Assembly: GCF_000622225.1 (NCBI RefSeq)
Contig: NZ_JHWD01000002.1
Location: 409,662-473,661, forward strand
Source: Roseomonas mucosa ATCC BAA-692
Lineage (GTDB): Bacteria; Pseudomonadota; Alphaproteobacteria; Acetobacterales; Acetobacteraceae
Length of the DNA stretch: 64,000 bases
Direction of reading: 5' to 3'
This document shows, piece by piece, positions 18,559-26,320 of the stretch. Position 1 is the first letter of the stretch. Each line of letters begins with the position of its first letter. The position numbers were made by a program, and so were the translations under genes. Under the pieces are notes generated by a model. It was not told the DNA's origin. It saw only the letters and a program-made list of their open reading frames with translations, and made no database searches.

Positions 18559-18573
18559 TGTTGCAGCGCAAAT
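18559..18573 (-). promoter_or_regulatory. palindromic operator TTGCAGCGCAA in the gltA promoter
   Basis: TTGC-AGC-GCAA (18561-18571) is a perfect short palindrome inside the longer string TGTTGCAGCGCAA. On the minus strand it falls between a TTGTCG candidate -35 and an AACATA candidate -10. The same 13-base string occurs upstream of the alpha-glucosidase gene at 51369. A repressor site is the simplest reading. Confidence 0.5.
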
Positions 18574-18644
18574 ATGCGCCGACAAGCCGTCTTGTCCACC
18601 ATCCCCCAGGCGCCGCCGGACCGGGCGCCAGGCGATGGCGCCGC

Positions 18645-19274
18645 CTACCGGCGATCCCTCCATTCCTCGGGCGGCACGACCCCATCGGCCCATAGGCCCC
18701 GGCCGGCCTGCCTTGCCCGGGCCTCGGCTTCGGAAAAACTCTCCGAACTCGCCAGGGCCCAGCCCGAAGACACAAGCATCGCGTTCAGAATCCTGCCATT
18801 TGCCTCGCAGATGGCCAGTGGACGGCGAAACACGTCCTGCCCGTGCAACTCGCAGACAAGGGCATGGTTCGCCACCAGATGGGCCAGCCTGTCTGCCGCA
18901 GCCACGCCGCAATCGAAACCCTGGCCCGCCGTATCGGCGCAGGTCTCGCCGCGCGACGGGGCCTGGAGCCCATCCAGGCGCACCACCTGCCCTTGCAGGC
19001 GCAGGGTCTCCCCGTCCACGACATGGATTTCCGCCGGATCGGCCTGGATCGGCCCTTCCGGCGGCGTGGCGGCCGGGGGCGCGGCGCCGGAGCCCAGGCC
19101 GGGAAGGCCGGCCAGGACCGGACGGAGATGCCCGGCGAGGCCCGCCCCGCCCACCGCATACAGATAGGCCCCACCGGCGGCGAGCAGCAGCAGGGCGGCC
19201 AGGCCGAGCGCCAGCGGGGCGCGGCGGCGCGGCGGCTTGCGATGGGAATGGAAGATCTTTCTCGGGCGTGCCAC
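18645..19274 (-). CDS. staphylococcal-nuclease-like (TNase) protein with N-terminal membrane anchor
   Basis: SNase-fold protein. A basic N-terminus (RPRKIFHSHRKPPRRR) precedes one hydrophobic helix (APLALGLAALLLLAAGGAYLYA), so the domain is probably anchored and periplasmic. The OB-fold core runs from IHVVDGETLRLQGQVVRLDG to GRGLWADG. Arg of the VRL strand is kept, but the catalytic Glu that normally follows in APE is replaced (LQAPS), so nuclease activity is doubtful. Four Cys residues (TCADT, DCGV, VCEL, ICEA) may pair. Start chosen at GTG 19274; the open frame continues to 19409 but would overlap bamF by 59 bp. It follows bamF on the same strand. Confidence 0.75.
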   Translation of the reverse strand: MARPRKIFHSHRKPPRRRAPLALGLAALLLLAAGGAYLYAVGGAGLAGHLRPVLAGLPGLGSGAAPPAATPPEGPIQADPAEIHVVDGETLRLQGQVVRLDGLQAPSRGETCADTAGQGFDCGVAAADRLAHLVANHALVCELHGQDVFRRPLAICEANGRILNAMLVSSGWALASSESFSEAEARARQAGRGLWADGVVPPEEWRDRR

Positions 19275-19350
19275 GGCACGGAGCCCTATCAAAGCCGAGG
19301 GGGGCCGGGAAGCGGGAAAACGCCCCTTCCCGGCCGGAAGCAAGACAGGC

Positions 19351-19923
19351 TCAGAACAGCCCGTCGAAGATGCCGCGCTCCTTGCGCTGGATGATCGGCG
19401 TTTCGCCATCCCCAGGCGGGCGGCCCAGGGCGAAGTTCTCGCGCAGGCGCTGGCTCTCCTTCTGCGGGTCCACCACCACGCCCGGCGGCGGCGCGTCGCG
19501 CCAGAACATCAGCCGGTCCACCACGGTCTGGCTCGGCTGGTTCAGCCGCAGGCTTTCCTCGTCCACCCTCCGGCGGATGGCAGGATCGACCGTCCCACCG
19601 GCCCGGGCGACCAGCGCGCTCTCGCCCGAGGACTGGCGGCTCGCCTGGGTGGACTCCAGGACGGCGCCGGGCACCAGGGCGCTTTCCCCCTGCTCGCGGG
19701 CCGAAAGCTCCTGCGGCCGCACCGCACCGGGGCGGGGCACGGGCAGGTTGTTCATGTCCGGCGGCAGCGAGAGCGGCGCGCGGGTCACCACCTGGAACTC
19801 GTCCGGGGCGTCCCGGGTGAAGCCCAGGGTACGGGCCGTGTCACCGCCGCATCCGGCGAGCAGGCCGAGGGAAAGGGCGGCCGGCAGGGCCAGGGCCACG
19901 GTCCGGCGTTGGGGCATCCTCAT
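19351..19923 (-). CDS. bamF: DUF3035 outer-membrane lipoprotein, BamF-like
   Basis: Lipoprotein of the alphaproteobacterial DUF3035 family; the Caulobacter member BamF is a subunit of the beta-barrel assembly machine that folds outer-membrane proteins. Signal peptide with lipobox SLGLLAGCGG (Cys at about residue 25). The conserved start of the mature domain is GFTRDAPDEFQVVTRAPLSL, followed by LPPDMNNLPVPRPG, both hallmark DUF3035 strings. It overlaps the lspA stop by four bases (ATGA), so a lipoprotein gene is translationally coupled to the lipoprotein signal peptidase gene. Length 190 aa is normal. Confidence 0.87.
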   Translation of the reverse strand: MRMPQRRTVALALPAALSLGLLAGCGGDTARTLGFTRDAPDEFQVVTRAPLSLPPDMNNLPVPRPGAVRPQELSAREQGESALVPGAVLESTQASRQSSGESALVARAGGTVDPAIRRRVDEESLRLNQPSQTVVDRLMFWRDAPPPGVVVDPQKESQRLRENFALGRPPGDGETPIIQRKERGIFDGLF

Positions 19924-20456
19924 ACGGGCTCCTTAGCCACGCCGTCGCGTCCGGTCGAGGGGGGACGGAAGAGCGCGTCCGCCACCAGGGCGATCACGCC
20001 CAGCACGATGGCCGCGTCGGCGATGTTGAAGACATACCAGTGCCACCCCCGGAAGGAGGCATCGACGAAGTCGAAGACCGCGCCGAAGCGCAGCCGGTCG
20101 ATGACATTGCCGATGGCGCCGCCGATCACCGCGCCCAGGGCGACGGCGACCGGCCGGGTCTCCGCCCGGGCCATCCAGCGCAGCAGGATCAGCGTGATCA
20201 CCAGGGCAAGACCGGCGAGCAGCCAGCCATGCCAGGGCGCATCCCCAGCCATAAGGCCGAAGGTGACGCCCCGATTCCAGACCATGGAAAGGTCCAGGCT
20301 GAAGGGCCCCGCCGAGAAGAGCGGGACATGGCCCCGCTCGGGCAGGCGCAGCACCTCCCCCATCCACCACTTGCTCGCCTGGTCGGCCACCAGGACCAGC
20401 ACGGCGGCCACGAGGCCGAGCGGGATCATCCGGGCCGGAGTCGTGGGGCTGGGCAT
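19920..20456 (-). CDS. lspA: lipoprotein signal peptidase (signal peptidase II)
   Basis: Aspartyl protease of the inner membrane that removes signal peptides from prolipoproteins. Four membrane helices are apparent. The two catalytic Asp motifs are present: GAVIGGAIGNVIDRLRFGAV (first Asp) and FNIADAAIVLGVIAL (second Asp). ADQASKWW in helix 1 and VWNRGVTFGLM are conserved family blocks. Its ATG shares one base with the ileS stop (TGATG) and its own stop overlaps bamF, so ileS-lspA-bamF form a tightly coupled operon, an order known from many Gram-negative bacteria for ileS-lspA. Confidence 0.95.
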   Translation of the reverse strand: MPSPTTPARMIPLGLVAAVLVLVADQASKWWMGEVLRLPERGHVPLFSAGPFSLDLSMVWNRGVTFGLMAGDAPWHGWLLAGLALVITLILLRWMARAETRPVAVALGAVIGGAIGNVIDRLRFGAVFDFVDASFRGWHWYVFNIADAAIVLGVIALVADALFRPPSTGRDGVAKEPV

Positions 20457-23293
20457 CAGGCGACCGCGGCCTCGCAGCGCAGGCAGAGATCGGCATGGCG
20501 CCGTCCAGGGGCACCGACCTCCGGCAGCACCCGCCAGCAGCGGGCGCATTTCGCCCCCTCGGCGGGGCGGAACTCCGCGGCGGGCGCCTCCGCCCCGGGG
20601 GCCAGTTCGAAGCCGGAGGTGATGCAGGTCTCGGCCCAGAGTTCCGGCGACAGCAGCCCGGCCTCGGCCTCCGGCAGCGCCAGCACCGGCGCGGCCTGCA
20701 GGCTGGAGCCGATCGTGCCGGCGGCGCGGGCCTTCTCCAGCTCCGCCGTCACCACGCCGCGCAGCTCGCGCACCCGCGCCCATCTGGCGGCCAGCGCCTC
20801 GTCCCGCCATTCCGCCGGGACCTCGGGGAAGAGCTGGAGATGGACGGAGTCGGTCTCGGATGGGAAGCGGGCCAGCCAGGCCTCCTCCGCCGTGAAGGGC
20901 AGGACCGGCGCCAGCCAGGTAGCGAGGCAGCGGTGCAGCACGTCCAGCACGGTGCGGGCGGCCCGGCGGCGTGGGCTGTCCGCCGCGTCGCAGTAGAGGC
21001 TGTCCTTGCGGATGTCGAAATAGAAGGCCGAGAGATCGGCGGCGCAGAAGGCATGGATCTCCGGCACCACGCCGGACCAGTCATAGCTTTCCACCGCCCC
21101 GCGGATGCGGGCATCGAGCTGGGTCAGCCGGTGCAGCACCCAGCGCTCCAGCTCCGGCAGCTCGGCATGGGGCACGCGCTCGGCCTCGGAGAAGCCGTCG
21201 AGATTGCCCAGCAGCCAACGCAGCGTGTTGCGCAGGCGGCGATAGAGCTCCGCCGTCTGCTCCAGGATGCGCGGGCCGATGCGCTGGTCCTCGGTGGTGT
21301 CGGCGTTCATCACCCAGAGGCGCAGGATGTCGGCGCCGTACTTCTTGGTGACTTCCTGCGGGGCGGTGACGTTGCCCAGCGACTTGGACATCTTCCGCCC
21401 GGACTCGTCGAGCGTGAAGCCATGCGTCAGCAGCGCCTTGTAGGGCGCCACCCCCCGGGTGCCGATGCTTTCCAGCAGGGAGGAATGGAACCAGCCGCGA
21501 TGCTGGTCCGACCCCTCCAGGTAGAGATCCGCCGGAAAGGGCAGGCCACGCTCCGGCGTCAGGGTGAAGGCATGGGTCGAGCCGGACTCGAACCACACGT
21601 CCACGATGTCCATCACCTGCTCGTAGTCGTCCGGGTTCCGGCCGTTGCCCAGGAAGCGCTGCGCGGCGCCGGGCTTGTACCAGGCATCGGCCCCTTCCTC
21701 GCGAAAGGCGCAAACCACGCGCTCCAGCACCGCCGGATCGCGCAGCGGCTCGCCGATCCGCTTCTCCACGAAGACCGGGATGGGCACGCCCCAGGCGCGC
21801 TGGCGGCTGATGCACCAGTCCGGCCGGGCGGCGACCATGGAGGTGATGCGGTTGCGCCCGACCTCGGGCACGAAGCGGGTGACGGCCAGCGCGTCCAGCG
21901 CCTTGGCGCGGATCTGGTTGCCGTCGTCCATGGCGATGAACCACTGCGGCGTGGCGCGGAAGATCACCGGCTTCTTGGAGCGCCAGGAATGCGGGTAGGA
22001 ATGCCGCAGCGAGCCCTTCGCGGCCAGCGTGCCCATGCTCTCCATCGCGGCCCAGACGGGCTCATGCGCCTTGAAGACATGGATGCCGGTGAAGCCCGGC
22101 GACTGCACCGAATAGGTGCCGTCGTCGTTCACCGTTTCCGGCACCGGCAGGCCGAAGTGGCGACCGAGGTTGAAGTCGTCCTCGCCATGGCCCGGAGCGA
22201 TGTGGACGAAGCCCGTGCCCGCATCGGCGGTGACGAAATCGCCCGGCAGCAACGGCACGTCGAAGTCGTAGCCGCCCTCCGCGGGCGCCCAGCCGCGCAG
22301 CGGGTGCGCCAGCACGGTGCCCGCCAGCTCCGCGCCCTTGAAGACGCGGCGGATGGAATGGGCGCCGAGGCCGGCCTCCTTCGCGAAGCTTTCCAGCAGC
22401 GGCAGGGCGACCAGCAGGTTCTCGCCGACCTTCAGCAGCGAGCCCTCGGCCACCCCTTCCACGTGCAGCAGGGCGTAATCGATCTCCTCGCCATAGGCGA
22501 CGGCGCGGTTGCCCGGCATGGTCCAGGGCGTGGTGGTCCAGATCACCACGCTGGCGCCCGCCGCCGCCTCGGCCGGCGAGCGCAGCACGCGGAAAAGGGC
22601 GTGCAGCGTCGGGCTGGTATGGTCGTGGTACTCGACCTCGGCATCGGCCAGGGCGGTCTTCTCGACCGGGCTCCACATCACCGGGCGCAGGCCGCGATAG
22701 AGCGAGCCGTTCAGCAGGAACTTGCCGATCTCGCCCGCGATCACCGCCTCGGAGGAGAAGTTCATCGTGGCGTAGGGATGCTCCCAGTCGCCGAGCACGC
22801 CCAGGCGCTGGAACTCCTCCCGCTGCACGTTCAGCCAGTGGCCGGCATAGGCGCGGCACTCGGCCCGGAAGTCGAGAATGGGCACCTGGTCCTTGTCCAC
22901 GCCGCCCCGGTACTTGCCCTTGGGGTTGCGGTACTCCTCCTCGACCTTCCACTCGATCGGCAGGCCGTGGCAGTCCCAGCCGGGGACGTAGTTCGCGTCC
23001 TTGCCCGACATCTGGGCGCCGCGGTTGATCACGTCCTTCAGGATCTTGTTCAGGGCGTGGCCGATATGCAGCGGCCCGTTCGCATAGGGCGGGCCGTCAT
23101 GCAGCACGAATTTCGGCATCCCGGCGGACTGGGCACGCAGGCGGTCGCGCAGCCCGGTCTCCTTCCAGCGGCCGAGCCAGCCGGGCTCGCGCTTCGGCAG
23201 GTCGCCCTTCATCGGGAAGGAGGTGCGCGGCAGGAAGACCGTGTCGCGCCAGTCCCGGGCGGGGACGGTGTCGGGGGTGGGGGCGTCGTTCAT
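20456..23293 (-). CDS. ileS: isoleucyl-tRNA synthetase
   Basis: Class I synthetase that charges tRNA-Ile and edits valine. HIGH motif at residues 76-79 (NGPLHIGHALNK), KMSKS in [12 protein letters not shown] at about residue 640, CP1 editing domain between (WTTTPWTMPGNRAVAY and PGHGEDDFNLG with the editing Asp). The anticodon-binding domain follows, and the C-terminus has the zinc-binding CARCWRVLPE plus LCLRC. Length 945 aa fits. First gene of the ileS-lspA-bamF operon. A 499-bp gap lies upstream; it holds a stable hairpin at 23356 but no gene or T-box that I can support. Confidence 0.96.
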   Translation of the reverse strand: MNDAPTPDTVPARDWRDTVFLPRTSFPMKGDLPKREPGWLGRWKETGLRDRLRAQSAGMPKFVLHDGPPYANGPLHIGHALNKILKDVINRGAQMSGKDANYVPGWDCHGLPIEWKVEEEYRNPKGKYRGGVDKDQVPILDFRAECRAYAGHWLNVQREEFQRLGVLGDWEHPYATMNFSSEAVIAGEIGKFLLNGSLYRGLRPVMWSPVEKTALADAEVEYHDHTSPTLHALFRVLRSPAEAAAGASVVIWTTTPWTMPGNRAVAYGEEIDYALLHVEGVAEGSLLKVGENLLVALPLLESFAKEAGLGAHSIRRVFKGAELAGTVLAHPLRGWAPAEGGYDFDVPLLPGDFVTADAGTGFVHIAPGHGEDDFNLGRHFGLPVPETVNDDGTYSVQSPGFTGIHVFKAHEPVWAAMESMGTLAAKGSLRHSYPHSWRSKKPVIFRATPQWFIAMDDGNQIRAKALDALAVTRFVPEVGRNRITSMVAARPDWCISRQRAWGVPIPVFVEKRIGEPLRDPAVLERVVCAFREEGADAWYKPGAAQRFLGNGRNPDDYEQVMDIVDVWFESGSTHAFTLTPERGLPFPADLYLEGSDQHRGWFHSSLLESIGTRGVAPYKALLTHGFTLDESGRKMSKSLGNVTAPQEVTKKYGADILRLWVMNADTTEDQRIGPRILEQTAELYRRLRNTLRWLLGNLDGFSEAERVPHAELPELERWVLHRLTQLDARIRGAVESYDWSGVVPEIHAFCAADLSAFYFDIRKDSLYCDAADSPRRRAARTVLDVLHRCLATWLAPVLPFTAEEAWLARFPSETDSVHLQLFPEVPAEWRDEALAARWARVRELRGVVTAELEKARAAGTIGSSLQAAPVLALPEAEAGLLSPELWAETCITSGFELAPGAEAPAAEFRPAEGAKCARCWRVLPEVGAPGRRHADLCLRCEAAVA

Positions 23294-23355
23294 CGGGGCA
23301 GTTCCGGGCGGTCGGCCATGGCAATGGCGGGGGAAGGCGCGAAGGACAAGGGGAA

Positions 23356-23379
23356 CCCGGCCCTCAGCCGAGGGCCGGG
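23356..23379 (-). terminator. strong hairpin in the 499-bp gap upstream of ileS
   Basis: Perfect 10-base stem CCCGGCCCTC (23356-23365)/GAGGGCCGGG (23370-23379) with a 4-base loop. On the minus strand it is followed by the T-rich sequence TTCCCCTTGTCCTT. It could end transcripts from the micro-ORF at 23793 or act as a leader hairpin of ileS. The rest of 23294-23792 shows no supported gene. Confidence 0.5.
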
Positions 23380-23792
23380 CGGGTAATTCGCGCTGTGTGC
23401 CGCCTGGACATGGGCGCCTTATGCGGAGGCCGGTCCGTTCCGGTCAAGTCACGCGCCATGGCGGGGCCGCGATGCTGCTGCGCCCGGTAGAGGCGCGCGG
23501 GCGGCGGCACGGGCCCGCAGGGCGGAAGCCCCGGCCGGAAACCCGGGAAAGCGGAGGCAGGAGGCGGGGAAACGGCGAAAGCCCCTCCGTCGCGGCGACG
23601 GACACCGGGGTGGCCCCCTCCCCGCACGGCGGGCGCAGGCCCTGGGAGGACGATCCGGCGTGCGCGCTGGAATGACCAGGACGTGGTCGCCGGGAAAGCA
23701 TGGACGGTCCGTCGCCGGGCCGCCCGTCAACGGGGGCTGGCCGCGGGCGGCCGCCTTGCGGCCCGTTGCGGGTCCAGCCCCTTGCGGCGCGG

Positions 23793-23918
23793 TTACTGGG
23801 CCGTGCGGGCGGCGCTGTCCAGCAGGCCAGCAGGCAGGCGGTCCATCTGCTGGCGGGCGACGATGTTGCCGACAAGGGAAGCACCCAGGGCGGCGATGCT
23901 AAGCACGAGAGCGAGCAT
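23793..23918 (-). CDS. micro-ORF: 41-aa hydrophobic peptide, paralogue 1
   Basis: A 41-residue protein starting MLALVLSIAALGASLVGN and ending in a polar tail (LPAGLLDSAARTAQ). AAGGAG lies 8 bases before the ATG at 23918, an excellent ribosome-binding site. The first 20 residues form one hydrophobic helix with the pattern GN-I-V-A-R at its end. The neighbouring ORF at 24023 has the same length and layout (GN-V-A-A-Q at the same place), so the two look like tandem duplicates. I know no named family. Likely a single-span membrane peptide or a membrane-active peptide; function unknown. Confidence 0.6.
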   Translation of the reverse strand: MLALVLSIAALGASLVGNIVARQQMDRLPAGLLDSAARTAQ

Positions 23919-24022
23919 GGCAGGAACTCCTTCGGTCCGGGCCGGTGGAGGGGGCACTGCGCCATCCTCCACTCGGCAGGACACCATGGGGGGCGCCGGC
24001 GGCAGGCCGGAGCCTGTTTCGA

Positions 24023-24145
24023 TCAGTCGGCCATCCGCAGGCGCGGCGGCAGGCCGTTCGGGTAAAGCGTGCTCATCACGACCTGAGCGGCGACATTGCC
24101 GCCGGCGAGCGCCGCGAGAACAGCAACGAACACGACTTCAAGCAT
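24023..24145 (-). CDS. micro-ORF: 40-aa hydrophobic peptide, paralogue 2
   Basis: A 40-residue protein starting MLEVVFVAVLAALAGGN and ending YPNGLPPRLRMAD. GAGGT lies 6 bases before the ATG at 24145. Like the ORF at 23793 it opens with Met-Leu, has one hydrophobic stretch ending in a Gly-Asn pair at residues 16-17, then a Pro/Leu-containing polar tail with an LP motif. The two genes lie 104 bp apart on the same strand. The leader upstream (24146-24300) is AT-richer than its surroundings and full of inverted repeats. Too short for ordinary ORF calling, so probably unannotated in relatives. Confidence 0.6.
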   Translation of the reverse strand: MLEVVFVAVLAALAGGNVAAQVVMSTLYPNGLPPRLRMAD

Positions 24146-24190
24146 GGGATGACCTCTTGGCTCGGCCGGTCCGATCCGGTCCGAGATCTG

Positions 24191-24262
24191 AGCATCAAGA
24201 TGCTTCGCTGCGCCGCGTCATTCAAGCATAAACGGCATGCCATGCCTTGCTGTTCTTGAATG
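24191..24262 (-). repeat. cluster of inverted repeats in the leader of the micro-ORFs
   Basis: Three perfect inverted repeats: AGCATC-AA-GATGCT (24191-24204); CATTCAAG (24219-24226)/CTTGAATG (24255-24262); and, nested in its loop, GGCATG-C-CATGCC (24234-24246). The 373-bp gap between 24146 and 24518 has no other gene; its AT-rich part (24262-24370) likely holds the promoter. The repeats could form a structured RNA leader or operators. Confidence 0.5.
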
Positions 24263-24518
24263 CCTGAGTTGGCTCCAAGTCAAAATCCAGCGTGTCTTAT
24301 GTAAGTCCCGTGGTGTTTATCTTATGCATGACCAGAGCAGTTTTATCATGTGTCATATAGAACACGAACCTGACCAGCCATGACGGTGGCCTGCCGCCTC
24401 GCAGGTCGGGCCGGCCAGTCCGTTGCGTACCGGTCATCGCATGTCTGCCGGGCCGGTGCCCGCAGGCAGGGGGCGGCGGAACGGGCATGATCCGCGCCCC
24501 GCTGCCGGACGCCACGCC

Positions 24519-25487
24519 CTACGGGCCGCGCGCCTCCAGGCCCAGCACCCGCCGGGCGTCCTCGGCATCCTGGGCGATGGCGGCCTTGAGCTCCTCCAGC
24601 CCGGCGAAGGTCGCGTCCGCCCGCAGGAAGTTCACCAGCCGCACCCGGATCTCCTGGCCGTAGAGGTCGCCGGAGAAGTCGAAGAGATGCACCTCCAGCC
24701 GGGTCTGCGGGTCCCCGCCCAGGGTGGGGCGGCGCCCGATATTGGCGACGCCCTTCACTTCCCGCCCTTCCGGCAGGGCCACGGTCACGGCATAGACGCC
24801 GCGCGCCGGCTCCAGGTGCCGGCCGAGCCAGAGATTGGCCGTGGGCCAGCCCAGGACGCGGCCCAGCTTGTCGCCGTGCACGACCTCCCCTGCGATCTCC
24901 CAGGCCCGGCCCAGGTCGCGCGTCGCACGCTCGGGATAGCCGTCCTGCAGGGCGCGGCGGATGCGGGTGGAGGACAGGGTGCCCTCGGCATCCGCCACGG
25001 GCGGTACCACGGACAGGCCGATGCCGCGCGCCTCCGCGGCCTGGGCCAGAAAGGCGATGTCGCCGCCCCGCCGGTGCCCGAAGGCGAAGTCGGCGCCGCA
25101 GGCCAGGTGCCGCGCCCCGATCCCGCGATGCAGCACCTGCTCCACGAAATCCTCGGCGCTCATCGCGGCCAGTTCCGGCCCGAAGGGCAGCGCATAGACG
25201 ATGCGGCAGCCCGCCGCCTCCAGCGCCCGCCGCTTTGCCGGCAGGGGGGTCAGACGGAAGGGCGGGTCGTCCGGGCGGAAATACTCGCGCGGATGCGGCT
25301 CGAAGGTGAGCGCCGCCAGGGGCAGGTCGGGCCGCGCCGCATGGGCCGCGCCCAGCACCGCCCGGTGGCCGCGATGCACGCCGTCGAAATTGCCCAGCGC
25401 CACGGCCGCGCCGCGCGCCACCGCCGGCACGCCGCGCCAGTCCGCGAGCAGCAGGCAATCCGCCTCGGGAACGGAAGGCTGGGCCAT
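24519..25487 (-). CDS. ribF: bifunctional riboflavin kinase/FAD synthetase
   Basis: Makes FMN and then FAD from riboflavin. The N-terminal nucleotidyl-transferase domain has ALGNFDGVHRGHRAVL (HxGH-type motif) and TLSSTRIRRALQDG. The C-terminal flavokinase domain has GWPTANLWL (the PTAN motif), GVANIGRRPTLGG and EVHLFDFSGDLYGQ. The length is 322 aa. Start at 25487 has GAGG upstream. No FMN riboswitch-like conserved structure was seen ahead of it. The LOG gene ends 23 bp upstream on the same strand, so the two are probably cotranscribed. Confidence 0.95.
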   Translation of the reverse strand: MAQPSVPEADCLLLADWRGVPAVARGAAVALGNFDGVHRGHRAVLGAAHAARPDLPLAALTFEPHPREYFRPDDPPFRLTPLPAKRRALEAAGCRIVYALPFGPELAAMSAEDFVEQVLHRGIGARHLACGADFAFGHRRGGDIAFLAQAAEARGIGLSVVPPVADAEGTLSSTRIRRALQDGYPERATRDLGRAWEIAGEVVHGDKLGRVLGWPTANLWLGRHLEPARGVYAVTVALPEGREVKGVANIGRRPTLGGDPQTRLEVHLFDFSGDLYGQEIRVRLVNFLRADATFAGLEELKAAIAQDAEDARRVLGLEARGP

Positions 25488-25510
25488 GGCCGGAACCTCG
25501 CTGCCGCCGC

Positions 25511-26113
25511 TCAGGTCTGGGCCGGGCTGACGATCCAGCGCGCCACTTCCGGCGGTCGGAAGGCGGCCAGCATGTCCAGCGCCTGTTCCGGCGTTTCCGC
25601 CCGCATGGCCAGCAGCCGGTGCTCGGGCTTCAGGAAGCCCTCCCCCTGCATCCCGTCCAGCGCCGCCATCAGGTGGTTCCAGTAGCCATCGACATCGAGG
25701 AAGACCGCGCCCTTGCTGTGCAGGCCAAGCTGCGACCAGGTGAGCACCTCGAAGACCTCCTCCATCGTGCCGAAGCCGCCGGGCAGGATCACGAAGCCGT
25801 CCGACAGCTCGGCCATCATCGCCTTGCGCTCGTGCATCGACCCGACGACATGCAGCCGGGTCACGGAACCGTGCCCGACCTCGCGCTGCATGAGCGCCTC
25901 GGGGATCACCCCGTCCACCTCGGCGCCGTTCGCCAGGGCGGCATCGGCCACCACGCCCATGAGGCCGACCTTGCCGCCGCCATAGACCAGGTCCAGCCCC
26001 CGCGCCGCGATCGCCTCGCCCAGGGCGCGGGCGGTTTCGGCATAGATCGGGCGGGCGCCGCTGCTGGCACCGCAGAACACACAGACACGCTTCAACGTCT
26101 TCGTCTCTTCCAT
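25511..26113 (-). CDS. LOG family protein (TIGR00730-type nucleotide 5'-monophosphate phosphoribohydrolase)
   Basis: Rossmann-fold protein of the LOG family, whose members release cytokinin-type bases or hydrolyse nucleoside monophosphates. The catalytic signature PGGFGTMEE is at about residues 111-119. The family opening VCVFCGASSGARPIYAE and the nucleotide loop LVYGGGKVGLMG are both present. Length 200 aa is standard. Whether the physiological substrate is a cytokinin nucleotide or simple AMP is open. It forms a likely two-gene unit with ribF downstream. Confidence 0.9.
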   Translation of the reverse strand: MEETKTLKRVCVFCGASSGARPIYAETARALGEAIAARGLDLVYGGGKVGLMGVVADAALANGAEVDGVIPEALMQREVGHGSVTRLHVVGSMHERKAMMAELSDGFVILPGGFGTMEEVFEVLTWSQLGLHSKGAVFLDVDGYWNHLMAALDGMQGEGFLKPEHRLLAMRAETPEQALDMLAAFRPPEVARWIVSPAQT

Positions 26114-26320
26114 GGCCCTGATCTAAGGGCATCGGCGGCGCCGGGGAAAGCGCGTCCGGATGACGATCCGCTCAGCCGCCCCTGCCACCCCCCGCGAATT
26201 CCCGCCACCCCCCGATGGACAAGCCGGGCGGGCGGCGCGACACAGCCCGCTTTCCAACCGGGGACCTGCCGCCGGCGCCGCGCGCCCCGGGGACAGGCCG
26301 CCTTGCCGCGAGGAGCCTGC

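Noticed and set aside
20495..23386. 963-codon open frame opposite ileS
   Set aside because: Translation is Gly/Arg/His/Gln-rich without motifs; the opposite strand encodes a full isoleucyl-tRNA synthetase.
23444..23965. 173-codon open frame in the gap upstream of ileS
   Set aside because: Composition is Pro/Ala/Arg/Ser-rich without secondary-structure-like pattern, and it overlaps the better-supported micro-ORF at 23793 in another frame.
24262..24518. Possible FMN riboswitch or other structured RNA near ribF
   Set aside because: The region lies downstream of ribF on its strand, and the true upstream side is directly occupied by the LOG gene; no RFN element pattern.
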